A stretch of DNA of 64,000 nucleotides from Chloroflexus sp. Y-396-1 (GCF_000516515.1 NZ_KI911784.1:4812633-4876632); one strand, 5' to 3'; positions 21,118-31,729 are shown, counted from the stretch's first letter. Numbers and translations are program-made. The notes: generated from the sequence alone by a model not told the origin.

Positions 21118-22644
21118 TCATAATCGCCGCCAGGATCGACCATCACGAGCGATAAACTCATCAGCCTCTACAGGCCCCCAACTTCCGGCTTCATAGTTTG
21201 GGAACGGCTGTGGTGGGCCTTCGGCCCATGCCCGCAAGATTGGCGTCAACAATGCCCAGCTCGCCTCGACTTCATCACGACGGGTAAAGAGGGTGCCATC
21301 ACCAAGCATGCAATCGAGTAAGAGCCGTTCGTATGCTTCCGGTGAAGTTACGCCAAACGATACCCCATACCGAAAATCCATCGTGACGGGCCGAATCTGA
21401 GGTTGACCGGGTACTTTCGAGCTAAATTTGAGCGAAATCCCTTCATCGGGTTGTATCTTCATCGCCAGGACATTTGGCTCAAGATCGTTCAATGGTGTAT
21501 CGGCGAAAATCATCGTCGGGGCAGCCTTAAATTGGATGGCAATCTCGCTTACCCGCCGGGGTAAGCGCTTCCCACTGCGTAAGTAAAACGGTACCCCAGC
21601 CCAACGCCAGTTGTCGATGAAGAGTTTCAACGCCACATACGTTTCGGTCTGCGACGTCGGTGACACACCCTTCTCTTCCCGATAACCGCGCACCGGTCGG
21701 CCATTGGCACTACCCGGCCCATACTGACCACGCACAGTATCGTGGAGCGCAATTGGACGCACGGCACGCAAGACCTTCACCTTCTCATCGCGCACGGCAT
21801 CGGCGTCGTACACCGATGGTGGTTCCATCGCCACCAGACACAACAATTGCATCAGGTGATTCTGGATCATATCACGCAGTGCGCCAGAGGTGTCGTAGTA
21901 GCCACCGCGATCTTCGACACCAATGGTTTCGGCAACGGTAATTTGCACATGATCGATATGACTCCGATGCCAGATTGGTTCAAAGATGGCGTTGGCAAAG
22001 CGGAAGATCAAGATATTCTGCACCGTCTCTTTGCCGAGATAATGGTCGATCCGGTAGACCTGATCTTCATTGAAAACTGACAGAACTTCGGCGTTGAGGG
22101 CCTGGGCACTGGTCAAATCGTGACCAAATGGCTTTTCAATAATGATGCGCGTCCAGCCAGACGAGCGAGCCAAACCGTGGGCACCCAATTGGGCAATAAT
22201 GGTTGGGTAGGCTTCCGGTGGGGTAGCCAAATAAAAGACGTGATTACCACCGGTACTACGCTCTCTATCAATTGCCGCCAGTCGTTCGACTAGACGACGA
22301 TACGCATCAGCATCATCAAAATTGCCCCAATGGTAATAAATGCCCTGGGCAAAACTGGCCCACAATTCCGGATCGACCGGCCCTGAGCGAGAGTTCGCAT
22401 CGACGGCTTCGCGAAGGAGATCGCGAAAAGAGTCGTCGGTCCAATCACGACGGGCGAAACCGACCACTGAAAAGCCAGCCGGTAAACGACGTTCGCGGGC
22501 CAGATTGTACAGGGCAGGTACCAGCTTACGTCTGGTCAAATCACCGCTAGCGCCGAAGATGACCATTGTGCACGGTTCAGGGGTTCGGCCCATACGCAAC
22601 CCGGCACGTAGTGGGTTGTCTAGGAAAGCCATGGTCACGTTCAC
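21118..22644 (-). CDS. zwf: Glucose-6-phosphate 1-dehydrogenase
   Basis: 508 residues. Oxidises glucose 6-phosphate to 6-phosphogluconolactone with NAD(P)+. Signatures: the nucleotide-binding GASGDLTRRKLVPALYNL and the substrate/catalytic RIDHYLGKE, both intact; length is normal. The first codon is GTG at 22644, immediately after the gnd stop, with GTGGAG just upstream; an ATG at 22632 is the alternative but lacks a Shine-Dalgarno. It lies between gnd and opcA in one operon. Confidence 0.96.
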   Translation of the reverse strand: MNVTMAFLDNPLRAGLRMGRTPEPCTMVIFGASGDLTRRKLVPALYNLARERRLPAGFSVVGFARRDWTDDSFRDLLREAVDANSRSGPVDPELWASFAQGIYYHWGNFDDADAYRRLVERLAAIDRERSTGGNHVFYLATPPEAYPTIIAQLGAHGLARSSGWTRIIIEKPFGHDLTSAQALNAEVLSVFNEDQVYRIDHYLGKETVQNILIFRFANAIFEPIWHRSHIDHVQITVAETIGVEDRGGYYDTSGALRDMIQNHLMQLLCLVAMEPPSVYDADAVRDEKVKVLRAVRPIALHDTVRGQYGPGSANGRPVRGYREEKGVSPTSQTETYVALKLFIDNWRWAGVPFYLRSGKRLPRRVSEIAIQFKAAPTMIFADTPLNDLEPNVLAMKIQPDEGISLKFSSKVPGQPQIRPVTMDFRYGVSFGVTSPEAYERLLLDCMLGDGTLFTRRDEVEASWALLTPILRAWAEGPPQPFPNYEAGSWGPVEADEFIARDGRSWRRL

Positions 22645-23547
<903 letters not shown>

Positions 23548-23583
23548 GATGTGCTCCTCGATCATTCAAAGCTGGTAAGTGTA

Positions 23584-23611
23584 TTGACAATGGTTGCACA
23601 GGCATTATACT
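23584..23611 (+). promoter_or_regulatory. Promoter of the LCP gene, overlapping the leftward gnd promoter
   Basis: A consensus-like promoter: TTGACA (23584-23589), 16-base spacer, TATACT (23606-23611). On the opposite strand TATAAT occupies 23609-23604, facing gnd. The two -10 boxes share bases, so the divergent genes may compete for polymerase. Confidence 0.65.
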
Positions 23612-23680
23612 CCCCTCTGATGATAATGATGCTACAATTCTACTGGACTCATCGAGTAATTTTGTTGCAGGAGCAACCGA

Positions 23681-25099
23681 ATGTCAGACATCACACCACG
23701 GCGAAACATGTCTTCACCTTCCGGTGGTGTTCCTTATACCGGCGAGACGCGAGTAATGCGTCACCTGAATCGTTCGTCGCCCCATCATGCCAATCCTAAC
23801 CGACGACGCTGGCCAATCGGCTGGATATTGTTAGGATTGGTTGGTTCGATAATCCTGGTGATTGGTCTGAGTTACTGGCAGGTACGGCAACTGGCGCAGC
23901 GGATTGTTGTCAGTGATCCACGTGGCCCGACGTTTGCTTCACCGTGGCTTGGTGCTAACATTCTGGTGATAGGAGTCGATATTCGCCGTGATCGCCCGGA
24001 AGAAGGGATACGCAGTGATACGCTGTTGCTCGTGCGGTTTGACGGTATGGAAGGCTGGGTCAACTTACTGTCAATTCCACGAGACACGCAAGTCGATGTA
24101 CCTGCACTCGGTGCGAGCAAAATCAACGCCGCTTATGCGTACGGGTATCGTCACGCTGCTGAACTCTACGGCACTGGGGTTAGTCCAGAACAGGCAGGTA
24201 TGGCTTACGCTGCTGATGTGGTCAGCCGTTTTCTCAACCTTGAACAGCACGGTATGCGGGTCGATTATGTGGTACAGATCGATTTTGATGGCTTCGCAGC
24301 GCTGATTGATGCGCTTGGTGGCATCACTATCGATGTGCCACGACGCATTGTAGATGACAATTACCCGACTGCCGATTACGGGGTGATGCAGGTAAAGTTT
24401 GAACCTGGTCCGCAAAGAATGGATGGAGCGCGAGCATTGATTTATGCTCGTACTCGCCACGCCGATAACGATTTTGGACGCACCGAACGACAGCAACAGG
24501 TCGTACAGGCTATCGTGCAGGAGATTCAGCGACGTAACTGGCTAGAGCGCATCATGCTGTTGCCACGCCTGCGTGATGCTCTCGCCAAAACCGGTGAGAC
24601 TCCGGCTATCCTGACAACGTTGCCGTTTGATCAGCTCGATTCGTTGCTGGCAATAGCACGACTGGCAGGGAGTCTCGACCCGGCACTGATTGGCCGCTAT
24701 CGGATTGAACCGGGAAGTGTTGCGGTACAAATGAACGGTACAAACTTGATCTGGGACGCTAGCGACGTTGCGGCAATGGTTAACCGTTGGCTGACTCCAC
24801 CGGGCGAAGCGAACGAACAGGCACACGTACAGGTATTCAACGGCACTGATGTCGCAGGTCTGGCTCGTCGTACCAGCGAAAAGCTCAAGACAAACGGTTT
24901 CACGGTTCTTGCACCCACCGATGCACCACCAGGCGACTATCCGCGCACGGTTGTCTATCAGGTTGGGAATACCCCCTTCACCGCCCGTCGCTTGGCCAAA
25001 TTGCTCAATGCCCAATTGATCGTCGGTCGTCCGGTGGGGATCAGCAGCGAAGCTGAAATCGTAGTAATTCTAGGTAATGATGCTGCGAGTGATGAGTAA
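23681..25099 (+). CDS. LytR-CpsA-Psr (LCP) family envelope protein
   Basis: 472 residues. LCP proteins transfer lipid-linked glycopolymers to peptidoglycan outside the membrane. A cytoplasmic basic N terminus, one membrane helix (about 46-68), then the LCP domain (about 90-260) with SDTLLLVRFD, the SIPRDTQVDVP motif and the RTRHADNDFGRTERQQ segment that supplies pyrophosphate-binding arginines. A LytR_C domain follows (about 385-470, from HVQVFNGTDVAGLA). The start has GCAGGAG upstream. Confidence 0.93.
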   Translation: MSDITPRRNMSSPSGGVPYTGETRVMRHLNRSSPHHANPNRRRWPIGWILLGLVGSIILVIGLSYWQVRQLAQRIVVSDPRGPTFASPWLGANILVIGVDIRRDRPEEGIRSDTLLLVRFDGMEGWVNLLSIPRDTQVDVPALGASKINAAYAYGYRHAAELYGTGVSPEQAGMAYAADVVSRFLNLEQHGMRVDYVVQIDFDGFAALIDALGGITIDVPRRIVDDNYPTADYGVMQVKFEPGPQRMDGARALIYARTRHADNDFGRTERQQQVVQAIVQEIQRRNWLERIMLLPRLRDALAKTGETPAILTTLPFDQLDSLLAIARLAGSLDPALIGRYRIEPGSVAVQMNGTNLIWDASDVAAMVNRWLTPPGEANEQAHVQVFNGTDVAGLARRTSEKLKTNGFTVLAPTDAPPGDYPRTVVYQVGNTPFTARRLAKLLNAQLIVGRPVGISSEAEIVVILGNDAASDE

Positions 25100-25155
25100 C
25101 ATCGCCGCTTCCTCTCACCAGCGGGGGGATGTCAGGCAGGAAGAGAGGAACAGCC

Positions 25156-25899
25156 ATGAACCAACCATCAATTCAGGTGTACGAGCATACCGATGATCTC
25201 TACCGGGCAGCCGCTGATGCAACAGCCAGACATATCCGTACCGCAATCGATGACCGTGGGCGGGCACTGGTCGCACTTTCCGGTGGCAGTCTGGCTACAC
25301 GCCTTTATCCGCTGCTCGCCGGTCAGCCGTTCCGCGAACAGATTGACTGGCAGGTCGTTAGTATCGTATTTGCCGATGAGCGGTACGTACCATTCGATAA
25401 TGTTGAGAACAACTATCGCGCTACCCGTCAAACGTTCCTTGATCATGTTCCGGTACAGTCGGATCACGTCTTCCCGGTACCAACCTACTATCGTGACCCT
25501 GAGCAGGCGGCAATGATCTACCAACAACAGGTGCGGGCACTACTGGGTGCGCATGGCGATCAGATTGATGTGGTGTTGTTGGGGATGGGGCCAGACGGTC
25601 ATACAGCGTCTCTCTTTCCTCATCATCCATCGCTGAAGTCCATCACGGCTGATGCGTTGACGGTAGTCGTACCTGATGCACCAAAGCCACCTCCGTTACG
25701 GCTGAGTTTAACACCGGCCGCCCTCAGTACGGCGCGATTGGTGCTGTTTGTCGTGAGCGGTGCCGATAAGGCGGCAGCGGTGAAGGCAGCACTGGATGAA
25801 ACGGGAGATCCGCTCGCACAGCCTACCCGTCTGGTCAGACCAACCCATGGACAAGTTATCTGGATGCTTGATCAAGCAGCGGGAGGACAACTACGCTGA
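25156..25899 (+). CDS. pgl: 6-Phosphogluconolactonase
   Basis: 247 residues from the ATG at 25156 (AGAGGAA upstream). Hydrolyses 6-phosphogluconolactone, the step between Zwf and Gnd. Family motifs: ALSGGSLATRLYPLL, FADERYVPFDNVENNY and LGMGPDGHTASLFP. It follows the LCP gene by 56 bases and points away from gnd-zwf-opcA, so the complete oxidative branch is encoded within 6 kb but on two strands. Confidence 0.94.
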   Translation: MNQPSIQVYEHTDDLYRAAADATARHIRTAIDDRGRALVALSGGSLATRLYPLLAGQPFREQIDWQVVSIVFADERYVPFDNVENNYRATRQTFLDHVPVQSDHVFPVPTYYRDPEQAAMIYQQQVRALLGAHGDQIDVVLLGMGPDGHTASLFPHHPSLKSITADALTVVVPDAPKPPPLRLSLTPAALSTARLVLFVVSGADKAAAVKAALDETGDPLAQPTRLVRPTHGQVIWMLDQAAGGQLR

Positions 25900-25919
25900 A
25901 GGTTGCTGATAGTCGTTTA

Positions 25920-26822
25920 GCGCCTATCCGAATTACCCCGGCGGCACGGAGGGCGATCACACCACCGGCGAAGTGGAGGAAGGCAAGATACTGCTCGGGC
26001 TTCTTCTCCCAGCCTATCAGCAGGCGGCAAACCCGATTAAGTCAACGATGCCTGCGCTCCACCACCCAGCGTCGTACCCGCCTGCCCGCTGCGCACGCGA
26101 TCTCCTGCGCTTCCTCGCCACGCCTGCGCACGTGTGCCGTGAAGCCAAATGCACGCAACGCGGTGCGCACCTCGTCATCATCATAGCCTTTATCTAGGCA
26201 CATCCCTCGCGGTCGCTCCGCCGTCGGCGCCAGTCGCGCCACAACGATGCGTGCGATGGTCGCACGCGCCAGTTTTATGTCGTGGCGATTGGCGCCATCA
26301 ACCACCACGCCGATGGACGCGCTATGCCCCTCGGTCAGCACCCACCGCTTGCCCCCGCTTTCCCACCTTCGGTCGGATTGCCCCCTTGCCCCCTAGCGGC
26401 GTCTTGATCATCGCCCCGTCCATCCTTAGCCGGTCCCAATCAATGCCCTTCCGTTCATCACATCGTTCGACGCCGACCTGCCAGCGTTTCAGGAACACGC
26501 CAGCGACGCCCCACTCCCGCAAGCGATCATACGCCGTGGATGTGGCGCACCGGTCCGTCGCGTGCAACGCCGCCCACTGACAACCGGTACGGAGCACATC
26601 GAAAGATGGCGTTGGCGCAGCGGCGATCGGACATACGTGGACGACCGCCGCCAAAGCGATGGGTATTCACGTGGAGCGGCGGGAGCAGCTCCAGCACGGC
26701 CCAACGTTCATCCGAGCTGCGAACGCCGGTCGTGGTCGTGTTGGTTGGGGTGCGCGCACGTGCGCGCTTGGGTGTTGGTTCAGTACTCATACGATACGTA
26801 TACCAGTTTTTCGGATAGGCTC
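25920..26822 (-). mobile_element. Degenerate IS5-family insertion sequence
   Basis: About 0.9 kb bounded by imperfect inverted ends: GCGCCTATCCGAA at 25920-25932 and TTCGGATAGGCTC at 26810-26822 (12 of 13 match when inverted). GAGCCTATCC-like ends are typical of IS5-family elements. Inside is a broken leftward transposase. Only a TA core is shared by the flanks (TTA left, CTA right), so the target duplication is not certain. It lies directly after pgl. Confidence 0.85.
25935..26790 (-). pseudogene. IS5-family transposase, frameshifted and nonsense-mutated
   Basis: The family's landmarks appear in order, but in different frames. Frame 1, from 26790: LLPP, HRFGGGRPRMSDRRCANAI. Frame 2, from about 26610: DVLRTGCQWAAL, DWDRLRMDGAMIKTPLGG. 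A short stretch near 26360-26385 fits a third frame (NPTEGGKAG). Then from about 26355: GGKRWVLTEGH, DGANRHDIKLA, ERPRGMCLDKGYDDDEV, RRWVVERRHR. A TGA at 26044-26042 replaces the Trp usually found after RRWVVERxH; downstream of it IGWEKKPEQYLAFLHFA is still recognisable. At least two frame changes plus a stop mean it is inactive. Confidence 0.85.
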
Positions 26823-27173
26823 CTAATAGGAACGAAATTCCTGCTCACATCCGAGATGACGTATTGGGGTTTAGCGCACTCACGTTAGGAGATATGGCTA
26901 GCAACCTGGGTATCCAGAAGAGTTAGCCGGCATTAGTGACGGACGGAAGCGGGAGGAAGGGTCGAGTTCCTAACCCATTTCAATTTCCCCACTCTCGTCC
27001 CGTGGAGGAGAGGAAAATGGCTGGGAAAAGGCGATGAGTGTTGGATGCACTCTACAGCACAGGCGCGTCACCCTGCACTGTTGTCCGTCGCATGATAGAT
27101 TTCCCCTGCTCACCGCAAAACGCGGGCCAGAGGCCCGCACTCCCAAGAAAGAGGACGATTTTCCAATCGCACG
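26823..27173. other. Intergenic region between the IS and the hydrogenase operon
   Basis: No gene supported. It contains a family A GC hairpin at 27122-27138 just past the hypE stop. Confidence 0.6.
27122..27138 (-). terminator. Family A GC hairpin at the end of the hydrogenase operon
   Basis: GCGGGCC-AGA-GGCCCGC. Read leftward it is followed by GTTTTG and lies 36 bases past the hypE stop, so it is a plausible operon terminator as well as a member of repeat family A. Confidence 0.6.
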
Positions 27174-28229
27174 CTAACAGATACGCGGGAGCTGTTCTCC
27201 GATCAACGTATCAACGACACGAGTACCACCAATACCGGTACGAGCAACAACAACTCCGGGATGGTCGGCAGTTGCGTAACCAATCAACGATGCCTCACGG
27301 CCTAGCGGATGATGACGCATTGTGGTCAGTAACAGCTCAGCATCAGCTCGCTCTACAAATACAATCAATTTCCCTTCATTGGCGATGTGCAGCGGATCCA
27401 TACCGAGCAATTCACAGGCTGCCTGTACAGCAGGAGGTACCGGAATATCGCGTTCAACAATCTCAACGCCAATACCAGCAGCGTGGGCAATCTCATTAAG
27501 AGCTGCGGCTACTCCGCCACGTGTTGGATCACGCATCGCATGAATACGTGCGCCGCTGGCAAGCATAACGCTAACCAGTTCGTGGAGCGCAGCCGTATCT
27601 GAAACAACCGGTGCGCCAAATTCAATACCTTCGCGCACGCTCAGAATCGCCACACCGTGTAACCCGATTGGTCCACTGACGATAATGGCATCGCCAGGAC
27701 GGGCTTGGTCGGGGCCAATGTTGATACCGGTTGGAATTAAACCAAAGCCGGTGGTAGTAATGTAGACACCATCTCCATGACCACGATCTACTACTTTCGT
27801 ATCACCAGCAATCAGGTGAACACCGGCTTGCCGGGCAGCGCGTCCCATGCTCTCAGCAATAATACCGAGTTGGTCGAGCGGCATCCCCTCTTCGAGAATA
27901 AAGCTGGCAGTCAAGGCTATCGGCCGTGCTCCCATCATCGCAATGTCGTTGATCGTTCCGTTCACTGCCAGTTCGCCAATATTCCCACCAGGAAAGAACA
28001 ATGGGCGCACGACGAAACTGTCAGTCGAGATAGCAATCCGGCTGTTGCCGACTTCGGTCACAGCGGCGTCGGCTAATGGGCTGTGCAGCGTGCCAAAAGC
28101 AGGCAGAAAGAGATGATTGATCAGTTCGGATGACAGCTTACCACCGGCGCCGTGCCCCATCACAATTGTGGGGTAGTCACGTAATGGCGCCGGACAGATC
28201 CAATTGCTCACGTCAAGTGGTTCGTTCAT
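27174..28229 (-). CDS. hypE: Hydrogenase maturation protein HypE
   Basis: 351 residues. HypE dehydrates the carbamoyl group received from HypF on its C-terminal cysteine to a thiocyanate, the source of the cyanide ligands of the NiFe site. The diagnostic C terminus PRIC is intact. The PurM-like ATP-binding fold shows MGHGAGGKLSSELI, the ISTDSFVV segment, and AVNGTINDIAMMGARP. It is the last gene of the operon, 87 bases after hypD. Confidence 0.97.
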   Translation of the reverse strand: MNEPLDVSNWICPAPLRDYPTIVMGHGAGGKLSSELINHLFLPAFGTLHSPLADAAVTEVGNSRIAISTDSFVVRPLFFPGGNIGELAVNGTINDIAMMGARPIALTASFILEEGMPLDQLGIIAESMGRAARQAGVHLIAGDTKVVDRGHGDGVYITTTGFGLIPTGINIGPDQARPGDAIIVSGPIGLHGVAILSVREGIEFGAPVVSDTAALHELVSVMLASGARIHAMRDPTRGGVAAALNEIAHAAGIGVEIVERDIPVPPAVQAACELLGMDPLHIANEGKLIVFVERADAELLLTTMRHHPLGREASLIGYATADHPGVVVARTGIGGTRVVDTLIGEQLPRIC

Positions 28230-28316
28230 AGTGGTATCCAGCGTTTGTGTTCGTAGCGTTGCTCAAGGATAGCGAAGCAATCTTCGGCACCGATAGCATT
28301 CCCTCGCTTCAATACG

Positions 28317-29432
28317 TTACCCGTTCACCCCAACGTTCGCCGTTGGAATAAAGCGACCGTATTGATAGTACGCTGCACAGGCGCCCTCACTTGAAACCAT
28401 TGTTGCCCCTAGCGGGGTTCGTGGCGTGCATTCCTTCCCGAATGCCGGGCATTGATTCGGTTTCAACCGTCCCTGCAACACCTCACCACTTCGACACAAC
28501 ATCGACTCAGTCGTTTGAATGTTACTAACGTCAAATCGTCGCTCGGCATCGAATGCGGCATAACGGTCGCTCAACCGCCAACCACTGCGTGGAATGACAC
28601 CGATACCACGCCACGCACGGTCGGTAACGGTAAAGACATCAGCCAACATCTGTTTGGCGGCAACGTTACCTTCCGGCCGCACAGCTCGCTCATACGCATT
28701 TTCAAGTTCAGCTCTGCCCTGTTCGAGTTGCAGGATCACGCGCCGGATACCCTCTAGTACGTCGAGTGGCTCGAAGCCGGTAACGACAATCGGTACACGA
28801 TACTTCTCGACCAGGGGCTGGTATTCGTCGGTACCCATGACACTACACACATGACCGGCAGCGAGAAAACCCTGTACACGGTTGGATGGCGATTCCATGA
28901 TGGCACTGATGGCTGGTGGAACCAGAACGTGTGAAACCAGCATCGAGAAGTTCTTGAGACCGAGCCGAGCTGCCTGATAGACCGCCATCGCGTTGGCCGG
29001 TGCAGTGGTCTCGAAGCCGATGGCAAAGAAAACTACTTCACGGTCGGGATGTTGCTGAGCAAGTTTGACAGCATCGAGTGGTGAATAGACAACGCGCACA
29101 TCACCGCCTTCACTCTTTACGCGAAAGAGGTCTTTACGGCTGCCAGGAACCCGTAACATATCGCCAAATGAACAAAAGATGACTTCAGGTCGAGCCGCAA
29201 TAGCCAAGGCCTTATCAATGATCTCTAGCGGCGTCACACAGACCGGACAGCCGGGTCCGTGAATCAGCTCGATCTCTGGGGGCAAGAGCTGATCGATCCC
29301 GTTGCGGATAATAGAGTGGGTTTGACCACCACAGACTTCCATGATCGCCCAGGGTCGGGTCGTGATCCGCCGAATCTGGTCGAACATCCGTCGAGCCAAT
29401 TCGGGATCGCGAAACTCATCAAGATATTTCAT
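28317..29432 (-). CDS. hypD: Hydrogenase maturation protein HypD
   Basis: 371 residues. Iron-sulfur scaffold that, with HypC, builds the Fe(CN)2CO unit. Motifs: [18 protein letters not shown] and the Cys-rich C-terminal part ([27 protein letters not shown]). The ATG at 29432 is preceded by ACGGAGGA and lies inside hypC (14-base overlap); in-frame codons upstream read through hypC and are not real. Confidence 0.97.
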   Translation of the reverse strand: MKYLDEFRDPELARRMFDQIRRITTRPWAIMEVCGGQTHSIIRNGIDQLLPPEIELIHGPGCPVCVTPLEIIDKALAIAARPEVIFCSFGDMLRVPGSRKDLFRVKSEGGDVRVVYSPLDAVKLAQQHPDREVVFFAIGFETTAPANAMAVYQAARLGLKNFSMLVSHVLVPPAISAIMESPSNRVQGFLAAGHVCSVMGTDEYQPLVEKYRVPIVVTGFEPLDVLEGIRRVILQLEQGRAELENAYERAVRPEGNVAAKQMLADVFTVTDRAWRGIGVIPRSGWRLSDRYAAFDAERRFDVSNIQTTESMLCRSGEVLQGRLKPNQCPAFGKECTPRTPLGATMVSSEGACAAYYQYGRFIPTANVGVNG

Positions 29433-29691
29433 GGCGATCCTCCGTATTGGGCTGGAGTTCTTCTTCGAGCACGCCGAGTGATTGGAAGAGGGCAAGCGTT
29501 TCACGAGCTGACTCTTCATCGAGCCGGGTGATGGCGAAGCCGACGTGCACGATGGTATAGTCACCAACTTGCAATTCGGGCAAATAGGCGAGACAGACTT
29601 CCTTAATGATCCCGTTGAAATCGACCTTGCCCATGCGGGTGAGGCCATTGTCGTAGATTTCGATAATGCGACCAGGTATGCCAAGACACAT
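29419..29691 (-). CDS. hypC: Hydrogenase maturation chaperone HypC
   Basis: 90 residues, starting MCLGIPGRI; Cys2 is the essential ligand that carries the iron unit from HypD to the large-subunit precursor. Its end overlaps hypD by 14 bases, so HypC and HypD, which act as a complex, are translationally coupled. Confidence 0.96.
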   Translation of the reverse strand: MCLGIPGRIIEIYDNGLTRMGKVDFNGIIKEVCLAYLPELQVGDYTIVHVGFAITRLDEESARETLALFQSLGVLEEELQPNTEDRHEIS

Positions 29692-29750
29692 ACTATTTTT
29701 TCCTTTCAGATGGCGAATAAAACCTTCGCTTCAAACAAGAGAGCTAGCTA

Positions 29751-30860
29751 TCACGCACGATGGAGGGCAACGATCACACGATTATTACCCGAATCGGCAA
29801 TTGCTAGCCATTGCTCGAAGGCGTACAAACCGTAAGGCCAACAGAGCGAATCTGGCGCAACAGCCTGCCAGCGATTTTCACCGCTCGCGGCAAAATCGGG
29901 CTGACCGTAAACGGCGTTAGCCGGTAGACCCAGGCCAATTCGTGGCAGCGGTTGCCAGATCAAGATACGATTGTTTGCGGTATCGGCAACCAGCAATCGG
30001 TCGGCTGAGCAGGTCACCGCATAAGGGAAACGCAGGCGCTGGGCGCCCTGTGGCACGTGCGGTTGTTCAAAGGCGCTTTGCATATCAGCCTGCCCCAAGA
30101 CCAGATCGGCAGGACGGTCATCAGTTGGCGGCGGTGTCCAACCCAGCACGCGATGATTACCAGCATCGGCGACATAAAGTGTTTTGCCATCGCCGGCGAT
30201 CGCGTGCGGCCAGCGAAAGCTGTAAGCAGTTGGGGGGCCGCCGCGATTCTCAGCGTTCTGAAACCCGTCTTCCTGGCCGAGGATCAGATCGGGCGGCTGA
30301 TGAGCCTCTGGAAGACCCTTCCATCCCAACACCCGTCGATTACCGGTATCAGCAATGTAAAACCACCCCGCGATCCAGGCTACTCCATACGGCCAGTAGA
30401 GCGTCGTTGGACCCACTGCACCACCACGGTTTGGCTCGATGTCAAACAGCGAATCCTGACCAATCACACTATCCGGCGGCGTGTCAGACTGTTCTGGAAT
30501 CCGATGCCAACATAATACACGATGATGCCAGGCATCGGCAAGGTATAAGCGATCTGCGGCTACCGTTACCCCGGTAGGGACGTGAAACCCGTTGGTTGGG
30601 CCACGACCGGCTGCTCGCGGGCCTTCGTGATAGAAATCGGGTTGACCAAGCACCAAATCAGCAGGTTGGTGATCGGTTGTAGGTAGACCATGCCAGATCA
30701 ACACGCGATGATTACCGGTATCTACCACGATCAACCGTTCGTGATCGAGATAAACACCGCGTGGTGCGTAGAGATTGGTTGGAGTAGCCGTCGCCGCCGG
30801 TAGGGCTAGCCCACCGGGTGCTGGCGCACCCAACCAGCGCACAGGATGGAACGCGCTCAT
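29751..30860 (-). CDS. NHL-repeat beta-propeller in the hydrogenase operon
   Basis: About 369 residues made of repeated NHL-type units, each ending in a variant of VVDTGNHRVLIW (e.g. LADAWHHRVLCW, IADTGNRRVLGW, VADAGNHRVLGW, VADTANNRILIW, IADSGNNRVIV): five or six blades alternating with LVLGQPDF-like linkers. No signal peptide, so cytoplasmic. The start overlaps the stop of the Rieske gene (ATGA), indicating coupled translation. NHL genes accompany uptake hydrogenases in several phyla; the exact role is not known to me. A docking platform is a reasonable guess. Confidence 0.88.
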   Translation of the reverse strand: MSAFHPVRWLGAPAPGGLALPAATATPTNLYAPRGVYLDHERLIVVDTGNHRVLIWHGLPTTDHQPADLVLGQPDFYHEGPRAAGRGPTNGFHVPTGVTVAADRLYLADAWHHRVLCWHRIPEQSDTPPDSVIGQDSLFDIEPNRGGAVGPTTLYWPYGVAWIAGWFYIADTGNRRVLGWKGLPEAHQPPDLILGQEDGFQNAENRGGPPTAYSFRWPHAIAGDGKTLYVADAGNHRVLGWTPPPTDDRPADLVLGQADMQSAFEQPHVPQGAQRLRFPYAVTCSADRLLVADTANNRILIWQPLPRIGLGLPANAVYGQPDFAASGENRWQAVAPDSLCWPYGLYAFEQWLAIADSGNNRVIVALHRA

Positions 30861-31714
30861 TGTGGTCGCACCCAAATAATACCATCAACGACACGCAACG
30901 GGAATGGTTCAAGCTGGGCCTGGGGCGCCGTCAGACATTCACCGCTCGCGACATCAAAACAGAAGCCGTGCCACGGACAGGTGAGCGTGCCGTTTTCGGG
31001 ATCGAGCATTCCACCATCCAGCGGACGACCCTGGTGAGCGCATGCGTTACGATAGGCACTCAGACGGTTGGCAAGATTAACGATGAGAACGTTCCCACGC
31101 TCGGTTGGAATGCTCATCATCTGCCCGGATGGCACCTCTGACACTGCTGGGCCACGTACCCAGCCTTTTGTCTCATCGGGCGACATTTGCGCCTCAGGTC
31201 GCAGGATCGTGGGTGCCGGTTGGTCGGTAAGCACTTCCAGTCGACTGATCTCTGGTACTTCGCGTAACAACACCTCTTCAACGTGTTTACGCAGCGTAAA
31301 CGCCGATAGTGAGCAGCCGTTGCACGATCCATGCAGACGCAGATAAGCAACACCGTCCCGAACATCAACTAACTCGGCATCACCACCGTGTGACTGCATA
31401 TACGGCCGAGCATTGTCGAGCACACGTCGAGCGCGAGTGAGTGGATCGGCACGCACAATCCCATGCATCACCAGCAACGCATACACCGCCGGATCGGCCA
31501 CCAATTCCAGTAACAACTCTTTGCCGCGCGGGTCTTGCTTCAGGTGGCGCACCATCGTGGTGAGTGCCAGCTTATGAAAGGCCTCAATGGCCTGTTTCAA
31601 CTCAAGTGCAACGGCCTGGGCCGACGGTTCTAGTTTAGCTACGGCGGCTACTGCTGCATCAACGCGAGCAGCCACTGATTCGAGGTCATCGGCGACGGTG
31701 TGTGATTGGGTCAT
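30857..31714 (-). CDS. NifU-like/Rieske fusion, candidate hydrogenase electron-transfer protein (HucE-like)
   Basis: 285 residues in three parts. A helical N-terminal ~90 residues. A NifU C-terminal-like domain (about 92-165) with the CNGC metal motif in HGSCNGCSLSAF. A Rieske domain (about 180-280) with both ligand pairs intact: CAHQGRPL (Cys, His) and CPWHGFCFD (Cys, His). A [2Fe-2S] Rieske centre plus a second Fe-S site fits an electron relay from the hydrogenase to the respiratory chain; proteins of this layout are encoded beside group 2a hydrogenases (called HucE in mycobacteria). No membrane segment. Its stop overlaps the NHL gene start. Confidence 0.9.
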   Translation of the reverse strand: MTQSHTVADDLESVAARVDAAVAAVAKLEPSAQAVALELKQAIEAFHKLALTTMVRHLKQDPRGKELLLELVADPAVYALLVMHGIVRADPLTRARRVLDNARPYMQSHGGDAELVDVRDGVAYLRLHGSCNGCSLSAFTLRKHVEEVLLREVPEISRLEVLTDQPAPTILRPEAQMSPDETKGWVRGPAVSEVPSGQMMSIPTERGNVLIVNLANRLSAYRNACAHQGRPLDGGMLDPENGTLTCPWHGFCFDVASGECLTAPQAQLEPFPLRVVDGIIWVRPQ

Positions 31715-31729
31715 AGCTATCTCGATCTC

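Noticed and set aside
26042-26654. Programmed frameshift in the IS transposase
   Set aside because: Some IS5-family elements use one frameshift, but here there are at least two frame changes and an in-frame TGA replacing Trp, so decay is the simpler explanation.
27038-27499. Rightward 153-codon open frame over hypE
   Set aside because: Gln/Tyr/Arg-rich antisense translation of the intact hypE gene.
30857-31714. Rieske protein as part of a cytochrome bc-type complex or a ring-hydroxylating dioxygenase
   Set aside because: No membrane anchor, no catalytic dioxygenase subunit nearby, and it is fused to a NifU-like domain inside a hydrogenase operon.
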